Assembly (NCBI GenBank): GCA_024803745.1
Contig: JANJXV010000002.1
Location: forward strand, 39,825,757 to 39,889,756
Direction: 5' to 3'
Source: Megascapheus bottae
Lineage: Eukaryota; Chordata; Mammalia; Rodentia; Geomyidae
Length of the DNA: 64,000 nucleotides
Position 1 is the first letter of the stretch. Each line of letters starts with the position of its first letter. Below the pieces are notes generated by a model, which did not search any database, was not told the origin of the DNA, and saw nothing but the letters and a program-made list of their open reading frames with translations. Of this stretch, positions 45,752 to 57,335 are shown piece after piece. Both the position numbers and the translations under genes were made by a program.

Positions 45752-46746
45752 TTTATTTTTATTTTATTGCCTGTGTAATGTGTAGAGGGGTTACAGTTAC
45801 ATTCATTACGTAGGGTGTGCATTACTTATTGAACATTGATACTCCTCATGTTTTGTCCACCTTCCCCCCCACCGTCTCCCAATTATCTTTTCCCCCTCCC
45901 ATTCCCTATTTCAAATAAACAAATAAGCCTATATAAAATATAACAGATAACAAAGTCAGAAACTAACCACATAAGATTAACCATATGGGGAAAACAGAAA
46001 AAAATAACTGCACATAGTACATTGAGAACAACAATCATAAATATAAATCTCTTTTTTCAGTATTCTACTGTTCATTTCATTTAGTCTCATCCTATATGAT
46101 CTTATGTACCTAGGTTTTGAGCTACTGTAGTACTCTGCTAGGAGAGCCCAAGGTTTCTACTGATTATGACAAATGAGGGAAACTATTGAACCTATGTTCC
46201 TTTGGTTCTGGCTTACTTCACTTAATATGACTTTTTCCAAGTCTTTCCACTTCTTTACAAATGTCATTCTTTCGGATGGTAGCATAGAATTCCGTTGTGT
46301 ATAAATACAACATCTTGTTGATCCAATCATCTACTGAGAGGCATTTGGGTTGGTTCCCTATCTTTGCTATGGTAAATAGTGCTGCAATGAACATCGTTGT
46401 GCTAGTGGATTTAGTATGTCCTTGTTTCTGGACAACTGGGTAAATGCCAAGGAATGGGATTGCTTGGTCATAGGGGAGCTCTATATTTTTGTCTTTTGAG
46501 GAATTGCCATACTGTTTTCCAGAGTGGTCGAAAGAGTTTACACTCCAATCAACAGTGTTCTCTTCTGACTGCATCCCGGCCAGCGTCTGTTGTTATTAAA
46601 GTTCTTGATCATGGCCATTCTGACTGGAATGAGATGGAATCTCAAAGTTGTTTTGATTTGCATTTCTGGTATGGCCAGAGATGTTGAACATTTCTTCATG
46701 TGTCTATAGGCCATTCTTATTTCCCTTCAGAGAAGTCTCTTTTTAT
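45752..46746 (-). mobile_element. L1, antisense, about 1 kb, 5' truncated in ORF2
   Basis: The 3' end at 45752 ('gtagaggggttacagttaca') is followed by a C-rich tract near 45862-45905 and the ORF2 stop complement at 46157-46159. A broken ORF2 C-terminus runs to about 46746 ('LYLYTTEFYATIRKNDI', 'MFIAALFTIAKIGNQPKC' on the minus strand). The TSD 'ctg(g/a)tgtatttta' (12 of 13) lies at 45739-45751 and 46747-46759. The tail variant is older than that of 57877. Confidence 0.9.
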
Positions 46747-46759
46747 CTGATGTATTTTA

Positions 46760-47637
46760 AAAGAAGGTAATTTAAATCATACAAATAAACACTTCCTATA
46801 AATTACCAATGGAATACAATTTTCTCAAAAACCTAAAATTTCTTTATATACTAATACAATAGAGATTAGACTGTTTCGGTATGTAGGACTCCTTTCATCT
46901 GAAATACTACTGAGATGCTATCACAAGTACCTTGGGGCAGTTGTATGTGATACATGTATTTGATATTCTTGAAAGTAGTAATTCAATGATTTATTTTATA
47001 ATCACTTGGCACAAGAAATATATACATTATGAATGTCAGCAATTTCTGAAAAGTTATACCATAAATGTATTTTTTCCTTGGTCATAAATATTTGGACTAA
47101 ATAATAATGCCATCTGAGTCAGGATTTTCTTTTTTGCCAAATGATGGTAAGGGTAGACCAATTGTCATTAGTGTGAAACTCAAAAAAATGTATAATGTAA
47201 ACAGAGTTTTCACATAAATTCCATAAAAGGTCTTTCACTATTATGGAACCAGAGACAAATCTTCAAGGGGAAAAAGACATTTTGAGGCTAAAGGTAACAA
47301 ATAATGTATACTCTCCTAACCTTGCAAAGTTCACATCATTGAGAAGGTCATTTGTTCTTAATGGTTGGCTAGTTGGATAATAGTGGGAAGCTAAATTTCT
47401 CACTTTTGTGTGCCTCCTAAATAAAACCAGAAAGTAAGTTGTTATGGTAAACTGATATGTAGACAAAGTAGAAATGGCCTTGAATTTTTTTCATACAGAT
47501 AATGTTTTCAACCAAGCACATGCAAGTCAATGTTCTGCCAATTATAGCACTGAATATAGCAGTGAAAATAAAGGAGATGAATGATCGTATGCTCAGAATT
47601 ACTTTGCATGATCTTATACTAATTGGTGTAAAACTAT
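46760..47637. other. Unassigned AT-rich DNA
   Basis: Nothing recognised. Confidence 0.4.
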
Positions 47638-47775
47638 TTGCATATGTATGTGTTGTACATGCATGCATGTAGATGTGTATATGTGTATATAGGTATACTG
47701 TGTGAATATAAATAGATGCATGCATATGTGTGAATATATTATAAATACACATATTTATGCATGTATAAATACATG
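47638..47775. repeat. Degenerate TG/TA/GCATGCA-rich simple repeat
   Basis: Alternating purine-pyrimidine DNA ('tacatgcatgcatgtagatg', 'tgtatatgtgtatatagg'). A 111-codon minus-strand frame over it (HIHIYMHACTTHTYA) is a repeat artefact. Confidence 0.8.
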
Positions 47776-47839
47776 TCCCTGTCCTTTATCTTTATTTCTA
47801 ACTTCCACAAATGGAATGAAAACCTAGGATATTTAGGGT

Positions 47840-48088
47840 TTTGTTGTTTATTGTTGTTATTATTGGTTGCAGGGCTTGAATTCAATTCTCAGACACTGTC
47901 CCTGAGCTCTTTCACTCAAGGGTAGTGCTCTACCACTTTTAAGCAACAGGTCTACTTCCAGTTTCCTGTTATTTCATTGGGGATAGAAGTCTCACAAACT
48001 TTCCTGCCAGGGCTGGCTTTGAACCATGATCATATTTCAGCCTTGTGAGTTGCTAAGATTGTAGATTTGAGCAACCAACAGTGGGATG
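47840..48088 (-). mobile_element. B1-Geo SINE, antisense
   Basis: T/TTG-rich tail, Geo ('gacactgtccctgagctctt', 'agtgctctaccactttt'), linker ('attggggatagaagtctcac') and a degraded B1 ('ttcagccttgtgagttgcta'). Confidence 0.85.
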
Positions 48089-48774
48089 GATATTTAATTT
48101 TTTGAATTTGGCATAACACTTTCCACATACTGATTTCCAGTTCATCCAATTTCTATCAACTGATATGAAAGAGTAAAATTTTATTTTTTTACTAAACAAG
48201 TAAGAGAACAAGCTGTCAACTTTGTGTCATATTCAATCCCCAAACCAAGGACATTTTCTTACATAACCATAACAAAACCATGAAATGCAGTGTTTGTAAT
48301 AGGCAAAAGGAAAAGTACTTTGTATATAATAGATACTTAGTATTACCAATTTTTCAAAATAAAAGACCAATGAAATGTAAATATATCTATTCCCAAACTT
48401 AGCTCTAATAAATGACTGCCATAAGAAAAGAAAAGACTATAATATAAATACTTCTTTATTAATATATGAACATATATAACTACATTCTAGAATAAATTTT
48501 CATGTAAACATTAGCTTTACAAAAAATAATTTTTTTAATTTTGTAAGTATATGTTGTAGAAATCTAAAGAGGTACGATAATAACATGGTAGCATATATTG
48601 TAATCTATCACATGGTCTATATGCCCTTATATGTAGCTCTAATACATAGTCTAAATGTAAGTGATTTAAAACAGGGATGTTTTAAGTGTGTTATTACTAG
48701 TGTATATGAATTACTTAAAATACTGAGAATTCATACTTGTATAAAAGGTAGTTTGATTGTATTTCCTCATTATT
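48089..48774. other. Unassigned AT-rich DNA
   Basis: Nothing recognised. Confidence 0.4.
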
Positions 48775-49040
48775 TATATTGATTCCCTCTCCCCCTCTCA
48801 TGCCCTTTCCACTACCAAATAGTTCTACTTTCACTTTATCTTTATAATCTATATATGAAATAAAGCATGTTATCTTTGCTTTCTGATTATATATTCTTTC
48901 ACTTAAAATGAAAATCTCCAATTTCACCCACTCTCCTACAAATGACATAGCTTCATCCTTCTTAATGTTTGAATTCTACTTCATTGTGTAAATAGGTCAC
49001 ATTTTCTTTATCAATCCATTAATCTGTTTCTATCAAAAAT
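48775..49040 (-). mobile_element. Old L1 fragment, antisense
   Basis: 'tctttcacttaaaatgaaaa', 'tctccaatttcacccactct', 'cctacaaatgacatagcttc', 'ctacttcattgtgtaaatag' and 'cacattttctttatcaatcc' follow the antisense C-terminal ORF2/3'UTR order of old L1. Confidence 0.6.
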
Positions 49041-50187
49041 ATACAAGTAGAGAGTAGCATCTTAACGTTCCCGAGCATTTAATAAATCCTGTCAATTTTA
49101 TACATTGACTAATGGCTTGTATTTTTTGAATTAGCAATATGATTAGGATATTATACTGGCTTTTTGTGTTAACATATGAAAGACTTTTTTTAATAATAAA
49201 GACTTCAGTCTATAGAAAACTAAATTGAATGTCAACTTTTCCACCCAATTATACAAATATTAGATAAACTATTAAAATGTTTCAAAGACACAATGAATCA
49301 AAGTTATATAATTTCAAGCCAATGAATATTCCTACTGGGCATGTGCTAAAACATTTTTTCAGATACTTATATACTCATTATTCTTTAATATTTAAATTTG
49401 TATGCAATAAATCCTCTTTATTCAAGTGTCAGCTTTTTTCATGTCAATTGTGCAAGATGTTACTTCATTTCTACTGTAATGAACTTCCAGAATGATACTA
49501 ACAAAACACTACGATATTTATCTGAATATTTGTTCCACAATAAAGCTTCCTGGTTTGAGGTTTTGTTTATTTGTTTGGGATTATTTTCTGAATGCTATGA
49601 TTAGTTTTCACTCTTAAATATTGTGCATTCCAGATATCTACAAAATTAAGGCACATATGAACAAACAACAAAAGGTGAGAAAGGGGGAGTTTTTGAGGAA
49701 GATTCTGCATAACCCATGGATGGCAATGAATGTAAAACTACTAATATGCTAAGGTTAAACTCAGAAATCCAACTATAGAATCACAGCTCCTCAGTGGGTC
49801 CCACAGTACCAAATATAAATGGAGGAATTCTCAAACACTTGAAACATGTCAGGAGCAGGTAATAAGACAAAAGGAAAGAGCCATCTAGAGAATATGAAGA
49901 AAATATCCACCTGATCAATTAATTTATGAGGAAAGATAAATAAAAATGGCTGACAAAATCTGTGAGAAATAAGATTCTAGGTTAGACTTTGAATTAAATT
50001 TATATTACACACAAATATAAAGTATTCATGTTATGCATGTTTTAGTTTTCTATATTCGTTCTATCTCTTCTATTTGGTGGGAAGAATTATCTAGATTAGG
50101 AGTGTCAGTCAAAGGAAATACAATTTGGACTATATGTGAATCTTTTCTTCCAAGAGAAAGATAAACATTTTGGTCAATTTAAATTTC
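49041..50187. other. Unassigned AT-rich DNA
   Basis: Frames at 49277-49495 and 49398-49604 have no domain. Nothing else is seen. Confidence 0.4.
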
Positions 50188-50286
50188 CCTCCCTTCCTTC
50201 CTTCCTTCCTTCCTTCCTTCCTTCCTTCCTTCCTTCCTTCCTTCTTTCTTCCCTTTATTTCTTTCCTTTCTTCCTTTCTTCTTTCT
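50188..50286. repeat. (TTCC)n/(TTTC)n microsatellite at a SINE tail
   Basis: About 14 TTCC units, then mixed TTTC, ending where an antisense SINE begins. It probably grew from the SINE's A-rich tail ((GGAA)n on the SINE strand). Confidence 0.95.
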
Positions 50287-50520
50287 TGTACCAGTACTGA
50301 GGCTCAAACTCAGCCAGTGTTTGGACACTGTCCCTGAGCTCTTAGGCTTAAAGCTAGCACTCTACCACTTGAGCCAGCTCCACTTCCAAGTCTTTTGGTA
50401 GGTAATTGGTATTAAGAGTCTCGTAGACTTTCCTGCCTGAGCTGGCTTTGAATGACAATCCTCAGATCTCTGCTTCCTGAATACCTAAGATAACAGGCAG
50501 GAGTGATCAGCAAGTGGCTT
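50287..50520 (-). mobile_element. B1-Geo SINE, antisense
   Basis: 'gtaccagtactgaggctcaa', 'gacactgtccctgagctctt' and 'ctctaccacttgagccagct' form Geo. The linker is 'aattggtattaagagtctcg', and B1 is 'gagctggctttgaatgacaa' to 'taacaggcaggagtgatcag'. Confidence 0.87.
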
Positions 50521-51884
50521 AATTCATATATATATATATAGAGAGAGTTAATAATAACAATAGTAATTAGTGTGTCCAGATGAATGTATAAGTTGTGTAA
50601 GTATACAGTTGGCTATATAAGTTTAAAGATAAGGTTACACCTATCAAACCATTAATTTAATCAAAGCTATACATCCATCCCTCATCTCCAGATTTTCCTC
50701 TTACTCTTTTATTTGTGACTGAGATGATGGTAGTTAGGATGATAGTAATGATATTAATTATAAGACATACCCCACTAGCAAACTCTTACCAGATTTCTAA
50801 TACTTGTCATCTAAAATGTATCAAACTCTTATTTCCTCCAATTCCTTTCAACATTGAACTGCCTGCTTTCTAAGTTTGACTCTTTGATTATCAATATGTA
50901 TGTAGTATCATGTAAATTAACATATTTAAATTTCATTACCCTGATAATTACTAAGTTAAGCATATAAAATATTTATAAGCTTTTATAGTTTTTCTTTTTT
51001 ATAATTATTTTTTCACGTTGAAATCTTGTGTATGTTCTAATTTTACCATGACAACTTAATTTGTATCAGCTATCTTTCAAATAAACCTGGTAATAAAGGT
51101 ATTTTGTATAAAGCATTAGATCTCTCTTACCATGATGGGATTCATTATGATTACTATCGACATACAGAGATACCTCTGAAATAAAAGAGATGAGAGAGAG
51201 AAGATAAATAGATTTTAATTTTATCATGTCTTTCAGAATTTAAATTGAATTGAATTTAAACATTTTTTAGTGTTTTCCTCTGGTAGATACATGATTGAAA
51301 TGATGAATGAATGAATGAATAGTAAAATGTCAACATTTAAAGTAGGCTCAAATTTTCTACTTCATGATTGGATACTATAACTTATCAACTCTAAATACTA
51401 ACATATAATTTTAAATAATGTTTACAATTCCTGGTTTTATTTTTTGTTCTGTTCTGGCTCACAAGAGGCCTTAGATGTAGCTTCCCCCCTCTACTTCATT
51501 TTCCTTTCTTTATTCTAACTTAACTACTTAACATTTTACCAAAATGGGTTCTAATATCATAGTGGTGGGCACTATATATTTAATAAAATTATAGGATAAA
51601 AATTTATGGTATAATTAATTGTTTTGAAGATACGCTAGAAGACAAATGAAATCAATTTTATAAATAAACTCATTGGAAATTTTCAAGATGAATTCAGCTT
51701 ACAACATATACCAATTTTAAATAAATTAACAGAACTCACTTAGAAAGAGGAGACATTAGAAAGGCAAAAAATTCAATTTAGAATGCAAATTTAGTTACCA
51801 GAAAAAATAGTAACATATACTATAATTTTCTATTTTTGGAGTTTGAAATATTATAAATTATTGGGTCTTTTTTTTGAGGGGGGT
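50521..51884. other. Mostly unassigned; possible ancient L1M antisense at 50640-50930
   Basis: (TA)n lies at 50528-50540 and (ATGA)n at 51303-51320. Faint antisense L1M 3'UTR order occurs at 50640-50930 ('ttctaagtttgactctttga', 'gtatgtagtatcatgtaa'), but it is too diverged to be sure. Confidence 0.35.
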
Positions 51885-52088
51885 TGTTTGTTTGTTTGTT
51901 TGTTGCCAGTCATGGAGCTTGAAATCAGGGCCTGAGCACTGTCCTTGTACTTTCTCAAGGCTAGAGCTCTCCCACTTGAGCCACAGCACCATTTCCAGCT
52001 TTTTTTATGTATGTGATACCTAGAAAGTGAACCCGGGTCTTTGTGCCTGCTAGGCAAGCACTCTACCACTACACCAAACTCTTGGCCC
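51885..52088 (-). mobile_element. IDL-Geo SINE, antisense, (TTTG)n tail
   Basis: A (GTTT)n tail, then Geo ('gccagtcatggagcttgaaa', 'cactgtccttgtactttctc') and the ID-like half ('gaacccgggtctttgtgcct', 'ccaaactcttggcc'). No clean TSD is seen. Confidence 0.92.
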
Positions 52089-52326
52089 TAGATTATTGTT
52101 TTATGTGAAAAATAAACACGATTCCTAGGCTTATACATTTGATCTAGGCATAATCACACTTTATTATTCCTTATGATAAACTCTGAATCTCTTATGAATG
52201 TAACTTAAAATTTAACTTGAGAGTCATATTTTAGACATACTTCACCCACATTAAACATTTGGCTAGGTATTTAGAGTGTGTCCTAATCTGGGCTTTTATG
52301 GAGCCTTTTAAAAATTATAATGGAAG
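52089..52326. other. Unassigned DNA
   Basis: Nothing recognised. Confidence 0.4.
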
Positions 52327-52522
52327 GGCCGGGAGTTTGGCCTAGTGTTACCGTGCTTGCCTAGAATGCACAAAGACCGGGGTTCAATTCCTCGGTACCA
52401 CATACATAGAAAAAATTGAAAGCCAGAAGTGGTGCTGAGGCTCAAGTGGTAGAGCTTTAGCCTTGAGAAAGTCCAAGACAGTGCTCAGGCCCTGAGTTCA
52501 AGGCCCAGGACTGGCAAAACTA
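52327..52522 (+). mobile_element. IDL-Geo SINE
   Basis: 'gggccgggagtttggcctag', B box 'ggttcaattcc' and Geo 'gccagaagtggtgctgaggc' to 'ggcccaggactggcaaaac'. The junction between halves carries an extra 'attga'. It lacks a long A tail and a clear TSD. Confidence 0.92.
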
Positions 52523-52669
52523 AAGCTCCATGTGTCCTGAAATTCATGTACTTCCTTCTTCAGCTACCCAATTTCTCTAATTATTGGCATGCCCCACTGT
52601 GTCAGCACTGGTATGATCTTAGCTGGAATATGACAAGGAGAAAATCAAAGAATAGACACACACAAAGCT

Positions 52670-52960
52670 GGATGCCATGGCTCACTCCTGTAATAACTAG
52701 CTACTCGGGGGGGGGGGGGGGTAGGGGGGGGGCTAAGATCAGAGAATTGCGGCTCAAAGCCAGCCGGGGTACTACAGTAAAGCCATGAGACTCTTGTCTC
52801 CAATTAACCTCTAGAAAACTGGAAATGGGGCTATGGCTCGAGATTAGGGCAGTAGCCTTAAGCTGAAGAGCTTAGGGACAATGTCCAGGCCCTGGGGTAG
52901 GGCAGTAACCTTGAGTTGAAGACCTTAGGGACAGCACCCAGGCCCAGAATTCAAGCCCCA

Positions 52961-52961
<1 letters not shown>
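52670..52961 (+). mobile_element. B1-Geo SINE with poly(G) run, duplicated Geo and (CA)n tail
   Basis: In B1, the usual 'actcaggaggctgag' is replaced by 15 G, TA and 9 G (52707-52732). The linker and Geo follow, and Geo carries a tandem duplication of about 50 bp (units starting 'agggcagtagcctta' near 52845 and 'agggcagtaaccttg' near 52898). It ends 'ttcaagcccca' and runs into (CA)n. Confidence 0.88.

Positions 52962-52997
<36 letters not shown>
52962..52997. repeat. (CA)n microsatellite at a SINE 3' end
   Basis: About 18 CA units directly after the Geo terminus. The CVCVCV minus-strand frame here is an artefact. Confidence 0.97.
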
Positions 52998-52999
<2 letters not shown>

Positions 53000-53324
53000 T
53001 GATTTGCACCTCAAGCTGGAATAACTTTTGAAAAGAATGGAATCCAACAAGAACTGTGGTGTGCTATGTATTGAGTTACTAAGAGATGTTAACTCAAAAA
53101 GCAGCATGTTCCTTGAGCAGCATGAATTTTGTTTGTGGGTACAAAGGTGGATGAAAAAAGGCCTTGCCCCTGAAATGTCAGGACACAGCATCCCCATTGC
53201 AGATCCACTGCTTCTGAATACTTAAGGACAGAATTGGGTGCCCATTATTGTGTTCTTTTCTCTACTGTTGTGTCTGTATCTAAAATTCTTACCCAGATAT
53301 TTAACATACCAGTCTCTGGTTTCT
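52998..53324. other. Unassigned DNA
   Basis: Nothing recognised. The frame at 53028-53225 has no domain. Confidence 0.4.
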
Positions 53325-53495
53325 GTCTTTCTTAGTCTCTTTTCCCCTCTCCCTCACTCTCCCTCCCTTTCTATCTTTTTTCCTCCCTCTCACTCATTCT
53401 TCCTATATTTCCTTCTTTTTCCCTTGCTGTCTGTGCCTTTCTCTCCTTCCCTCTCTCCCCTTTCCTCTCCCTCTTCCTCTCTCTTTTTCCCTTTT
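53325..53495. repeat. Polypyrimidine (CT-rich) tract
   Basis: Over about 170 bases the plus strand is largely C and T with irregular CTCC/TTCC blocks. The 93-codon frame (53238-53519, S/P/F/L-rich) is a composition artefact. Such tracts can form triplex (H-DNA). Confidence 0.85.
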
Positions 53496-53799
53496 GGAAA
53501 GCTAAAAAAAGGCACTTAAACTGTACTGTGAATAAAATTAGAATAGGACTTTACAGGGTAGGCAAGGACACAGAAAAAAATATCAGAAGACATTATTATT
53601 TAGGTTCATCGTTGGCACCGAAATCATCTACCACAATCCTAATAAAAGTCAGTAAATAGGAAGAGAACATGTCTTCTTTCCAGATTTAGCACATTACCAT
53701 ACAAATGCCCAGTGTCGTTTTTTAAAGGAATCATAAAAATCAAAAGATGGGGTGTAGGATAAATTCAAAAATTCAATGCATATCCTCCAAAATTAAGAA
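53496..53799. other. Unassigned DNA
   Basis: Nothing recognised with confidence. Confidence 0.35.
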
Positions 53800-53940
53800 A
53801 AGTGGGGGAAGGAGTAGGTTGAGAGGGATGGGTGAGAATATTGAAAGGGGAGACATTGATTAAGATGCATTGTAGTCATAAACTGCTTGGTTGAATGGAA
53901 ATTCCATTGTCCAGCTACTTAATAATAAAAATACTTTTAA
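53800..53940 (+). repeat. Unnamed retroposon 3' end, shared with 12530-12775
   Basis: 'ggggaaggagtaggttgaga', 'attgaaaggggagacattga', 'cataaactgcttggttgaat' and 'ccagctacttaataataaaa' match the end of 12530-12775 in order. It is L1 3'UTR-like in layout; the family is not identified. Confidence 0.55.
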
Positions 53941-54250
53941 AGGAGCAGATTATGTTAGGTCAAGTGAGAAAAATAATAAACCTTAAAGCTGAAAACAACT
54001 ATAACAGAAATGAACATTTTACTTAAAGTTTACAGAGGCAGAGTTTAGGATAGAAAAGAAATAGTATCTTTAAAGACAGCATAATGGAAATTTTTGTGTC
54101 TAAGCAACAGAAAAAAAAAACATTGAGAAAAGGTAAGTAGAGTCTAAGATACTAGTGTGATAGCACAAAGCAGATGAACTGTTGGAGCTAAAGAAGAAGG
54201 AAAGAGGGCAGAGAGAATATAGGAGGCACAATGGCTAGATATGAATATCA

Positions 54251-54298
<48 letters not shown>

Positions 54299-55014
54299 AT
54301 ACTTCTTCAATGAATTCCGAGTAGGAATGAGCTCAAAAAGATTAAGGTCAGGGTACAATTATAAATGATATATATATATATATTATATCAAGAGACTGAA
54401 GATAGAGACTGAATCCTCAGAGATTTATCACATACAAGGAATTATCATAAGATCATTAGTATATTTCTCCCCAGAAATGAACTCATATATACAAATTTCT
54501 CAAAGGAAAAACAAAAACTTTGTTAATTACAAATCCTGTTTTCTTCCAATGCAAGGGAATAATTAATACTCATTGATTGGACAAAAGCTGGACCAGTCTG
54601 CTAGTACTAAACCTGCCCAGCCAAAAAAAAAATCCTTTAGTCTTTAAAAATTAAGGGTAAAAATTAAGCATACTATACAGTCAAACAAAATCTTATGGAA
54701 TTAAAATCTCAATACAGGAAAATACTTTCATAATTATAAAAGCTATTATGGTAACAAGGATTGAAAACTCCCTTTTCTACATTATTGAGAAGGCTAATAC
54801 TCTTCAAAAACATTATTATTCTTAATGCTAGGGTGGTTTTATTTTTTAGTAAGAGAAGTTTGTTATACTACAGTTTGCTATTACTTAAAAGACTAATGCA
54901 TTTATAGGAGAATTAGTATCCCCTGTTTGGGATAAGTGTAAAAGTGAAATTTGGCAACAGGTTCTGAGATAATGGGGAAAGAGCTACAGAAGAGCATTGT
55001 TTTTGTAAATTGGT

Positions 55015-55052
<38 letters not shown>

Positions 55053-55164
55053 CTAATTCCAGTTGTTTCAGTGGCAGACATGGAAAGACTGCATTTTAAT
55101 GTTAGCTTAAGTAAAATTAACATGACCTTATCTGAACATCAAGCTGGGATGAGGCCATTCATAC
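53941..55164. other. Unassigned DNA with three microsatellites
   Basis: (AC)n lies at 54255-54292, (TA)n at 54367-54383 and (CA)n at 55016-55049. No gene or other repeat is recognised. Confidence 0.6.
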
Positions 55165-55275
55165 TAATGTGGTTTTCCTTCTTCTTCTTGGCAGCGCTAA
55201 GGTTTGAACACAAGGCTTTGAGCCTTCTAGGTAGGTTCTCCGCTACTTGAGACATAATCCAGCTCATTTTGTTTC
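55165..55275 (-). mobile_element. Old tRNA/ID-like SINE, antisense (dID-like)
   Basis: 'cagcgctaaggtttgaacac', 'aaggctttgagccttctagg' and 'ctccgctacttgagacataa' are the complement of a diverged ID/tRNA monomer with B box then A box. A B1-like half may follow but is not clear. Confidence 0.55.
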
Positions 55276-55789
55276 GCTATTTCTCCAATAATATCTAGGC
55301 TTTTTTGTAGGATGTCCTAGACTTCAGTCTTCTTATTTTCATGTAACCAAGACCGACCTCAGGAAACTAGGCATTGCCATAAGACCGAAGTTTCCTTCCC
55401 ATGAATGTACGCTAAATATTTTAAAATAAAAATGCAAGGGTGAAATAGATGAATATTCCTTCCTAGAGAACTCTTAAATTCAGTACTTCCTACATATTCA
55501 GCGAAAAGAGATATCAAATTCATGTTGGTACTAGACCAACATTTTGTTTGTAGTTAAGAAGCATAATCAAGTTTTGGGCATATAATTTTGTGTATGTGCT
55601 TTATTACCTTTTTAACAATTCTGAAAATGTGATATAACTGATTATATTTTAAATTTCATGTGGTGGTTGCAAAATAATATGGATATATCACTGAATCATA
55701 CACTTAAAAATAGTTATAATTGTAATTTATTTTATATAAATGTTACTTTAATTTAAGAAAAGAATGTTACCTTAATAAAGAAAAAAATC
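55276..55789. other. Unassigned AT-rich DNA
   Basis: Nothing recognised. Confidence 0.4.
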
Positions 55790-56016
55790 AATCCAGGTAT
55801 GGTGATACAAAGCTGCAATCTCAGCTACTGGGGAAACAGATGCAGAAGGATCCTTGTCCAAGGCTGACAAGGCAAAAGTGCAAAACTCTTATCTGAAAAA
55901 CAAGGCTGATGGATGTGACTCATGTGGCTGAGTATTGCCTAGCAAATACAAAGTCCTTTGCTCAATCTCAGTTCACTCCAAAAGGAAAAACAGAAAATCA
56001 ACTTCAAAAAAGAAGA
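55790..56016 (+). mobile_element. Old composite SINE (B1 plus diverged ID, B1-dID-like)
   Basis: The B1-like half ('ggtatggtgatacaaagctg', 'caatctcagctactggggaa') is followed by an ID-like half ('gtgactcatgtggctgagta', 'ttgcctagcaaatacaaagt'). It lacks the Geo segment. The tail is purine-rich and leads into (GAAA)n. Confidence 0.6.
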
Positions 56017-56023
56017 AAAAGAG

Positions 56024-56098
<75 letters not shown>
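56017..56098. repeat. (GAAA)n microsatellite at a SINE tail
   Basis: About 20 units of GAAA following the A-rich tail of an old SINE. The KERKKERKK frames across it are artefacts. Confidence 0.98.
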
Positions 56099-56207
56099 AT
56101 TCAGGAAAGGAAATAAATGCACTACTAGACATATAGAAAACTAATACTAAAACTACTTAGAAGTTCTTTCTGTGTGCGATTAACCATGTTCAAAGGTTCT
56201 CATTGCA

Positions 56208-56436
56208 ACCACTAGCTGGTGGCTCACAACGATAATCCTAGCTACTCAGGAGGCTGAGATCTGAGAATTCCCCTTCAAAGCCAACCTGGGGAGGAAAATC
56301 CTTGAAACATTTATCTCCAATTAACTGATGAAGAGCTAAAAGTAGAGCTGTGGCTCAAGTGGTACAACACCAATCTTTAGCCATAAAGCTGAGGGACAGC
56401 CCCCAGGACCTGAGTTCAAGCCTAAGTACTGTCAGA
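56208..56436 (+). mobile_element. B1-Geo SINE
   Basis: B1 ('agctggtggctcacaacgat', 'cctagctactcaggaggctg'), linker ('cttgaaacatttatctccaa') and Geo ('gagctgtggctcaagtggta', 'gacctgagttcaagcctaag'). Confidence 0.9.
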
Positions 56437-56899
56437 GGGAAGGGGAAGGCGGCTCATTACAGGGGGAACATGACCTAAGATGAGTAGCCTAAACAGAGAA
56501 AAGTTTTGTCTTTTCCTAGAGTTTTGGGGGTTTCCATGCATTGGTGACCCTAGGAAGATTATCACAGCAGCAACATGTCACAAAAACACTCACCTCATGA
56601 CTGAGATCTGAGGGAAAGACAGAGAAACTGCAGCTCCACAATTCCCTGTGATAATAGCCCTTGTGAACAATTAGGATATATCTCTTAAAGTTTCTACCAT
56701 CTCCCAATAGTGTCACTGGATGAAGCACATGGGATTTGTGGGGCATTCCAGATGCAAACTGTAGTGTTACTTTAAATGTAAGCTGATCAAATTATGGCAC
56801 ATTTGTCACAATAAATGTTGATACACTGTTTCATAAACTAAAGTCTCTGCCTTCAGACTAGCATTACCACGGCATTGTTTAAATCAATGGAAGTTTACT
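56437..56899. other. Unassigned DNA
   Basis: Nothing recognised. The frame at 56516-56746 (minus) has no domain. Confidence 0.4.
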
Positions 56900-57060
56900 G
56901 TTTCCTTTTTCTTTTTTACTACCATACATTAATAATATAAAGAAGTTTCATTGTGATATTTCCATGGATGCATATAGAGAACTTTGATCAAGTTCATTTT
57001 CCCTCTTATATTCCCTTAACCCTATCCCTCCTCATCCTCTTTCCAAACAGTCTTAATTTG
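56900..57060 (-). mobile_element. Old L1 3' end, antisense
   Basis: 'agaagtttcattgtgatatt', 'tccatggatgcatatagaga' and 'actttgatcaagttcatttt' lead into a C-rich tract 'ccctatccctcctcatcctc', the antisense order of an old L1 3'UTR. Confidence 0.5.
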
Positions 57061-57234
57061 AAACAATGCACAAGTAGAGGAGCCTACACCTGCGCTTTAT
57101 ATTCTTCTACAATGGAATGCTATTCTTGAATCTATGAAGTGCCAAGCAAAACACCCAGGTTCTGTAGACATCAATTCATGCTCTGTCAAAAATTTCACTC
57201 TGGTAATGATGTAATGCCTTGTCTCTCCTTATCT

Positions 57235-57335
57235 CTCACCACAGTTCCACTTCTATTTTTGGTGATTAATTGGAAATAAGAATCTCAGCTCCTTGAGTAG
57301 CTTAGATTACAAGCATGAACTACCAGAGCCTATTT
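57235..57335 (-). mobile_element. B1-Geo SINE, antisense, internally deleted
   Basis: 'ccacagttccacttctattt', 'ggtgattaattggaaataag' and 'ctccttgagtagcttagatt' then 'acaagcatgaactaccag'. Most of Geo and the middle of B1 are missing. Confidence 0.65.

Noticed and set aside
50188..50286. Regularly spaced repeat, considered as CRISPR-like array
   Set aside because: It is a tetranucleotide microsatellite in a mammalian genome without spacers.
53238..53519. 93-codon frame rich in S, P, F and L
   Set aside because: It arises from a polypyrimidine tract.
55909..56144. Two overlapping lysine/glutamate/arginine-rich frames
   Set aside because: A (GAAA)n microsatellite at a SINE tail read in two frames.
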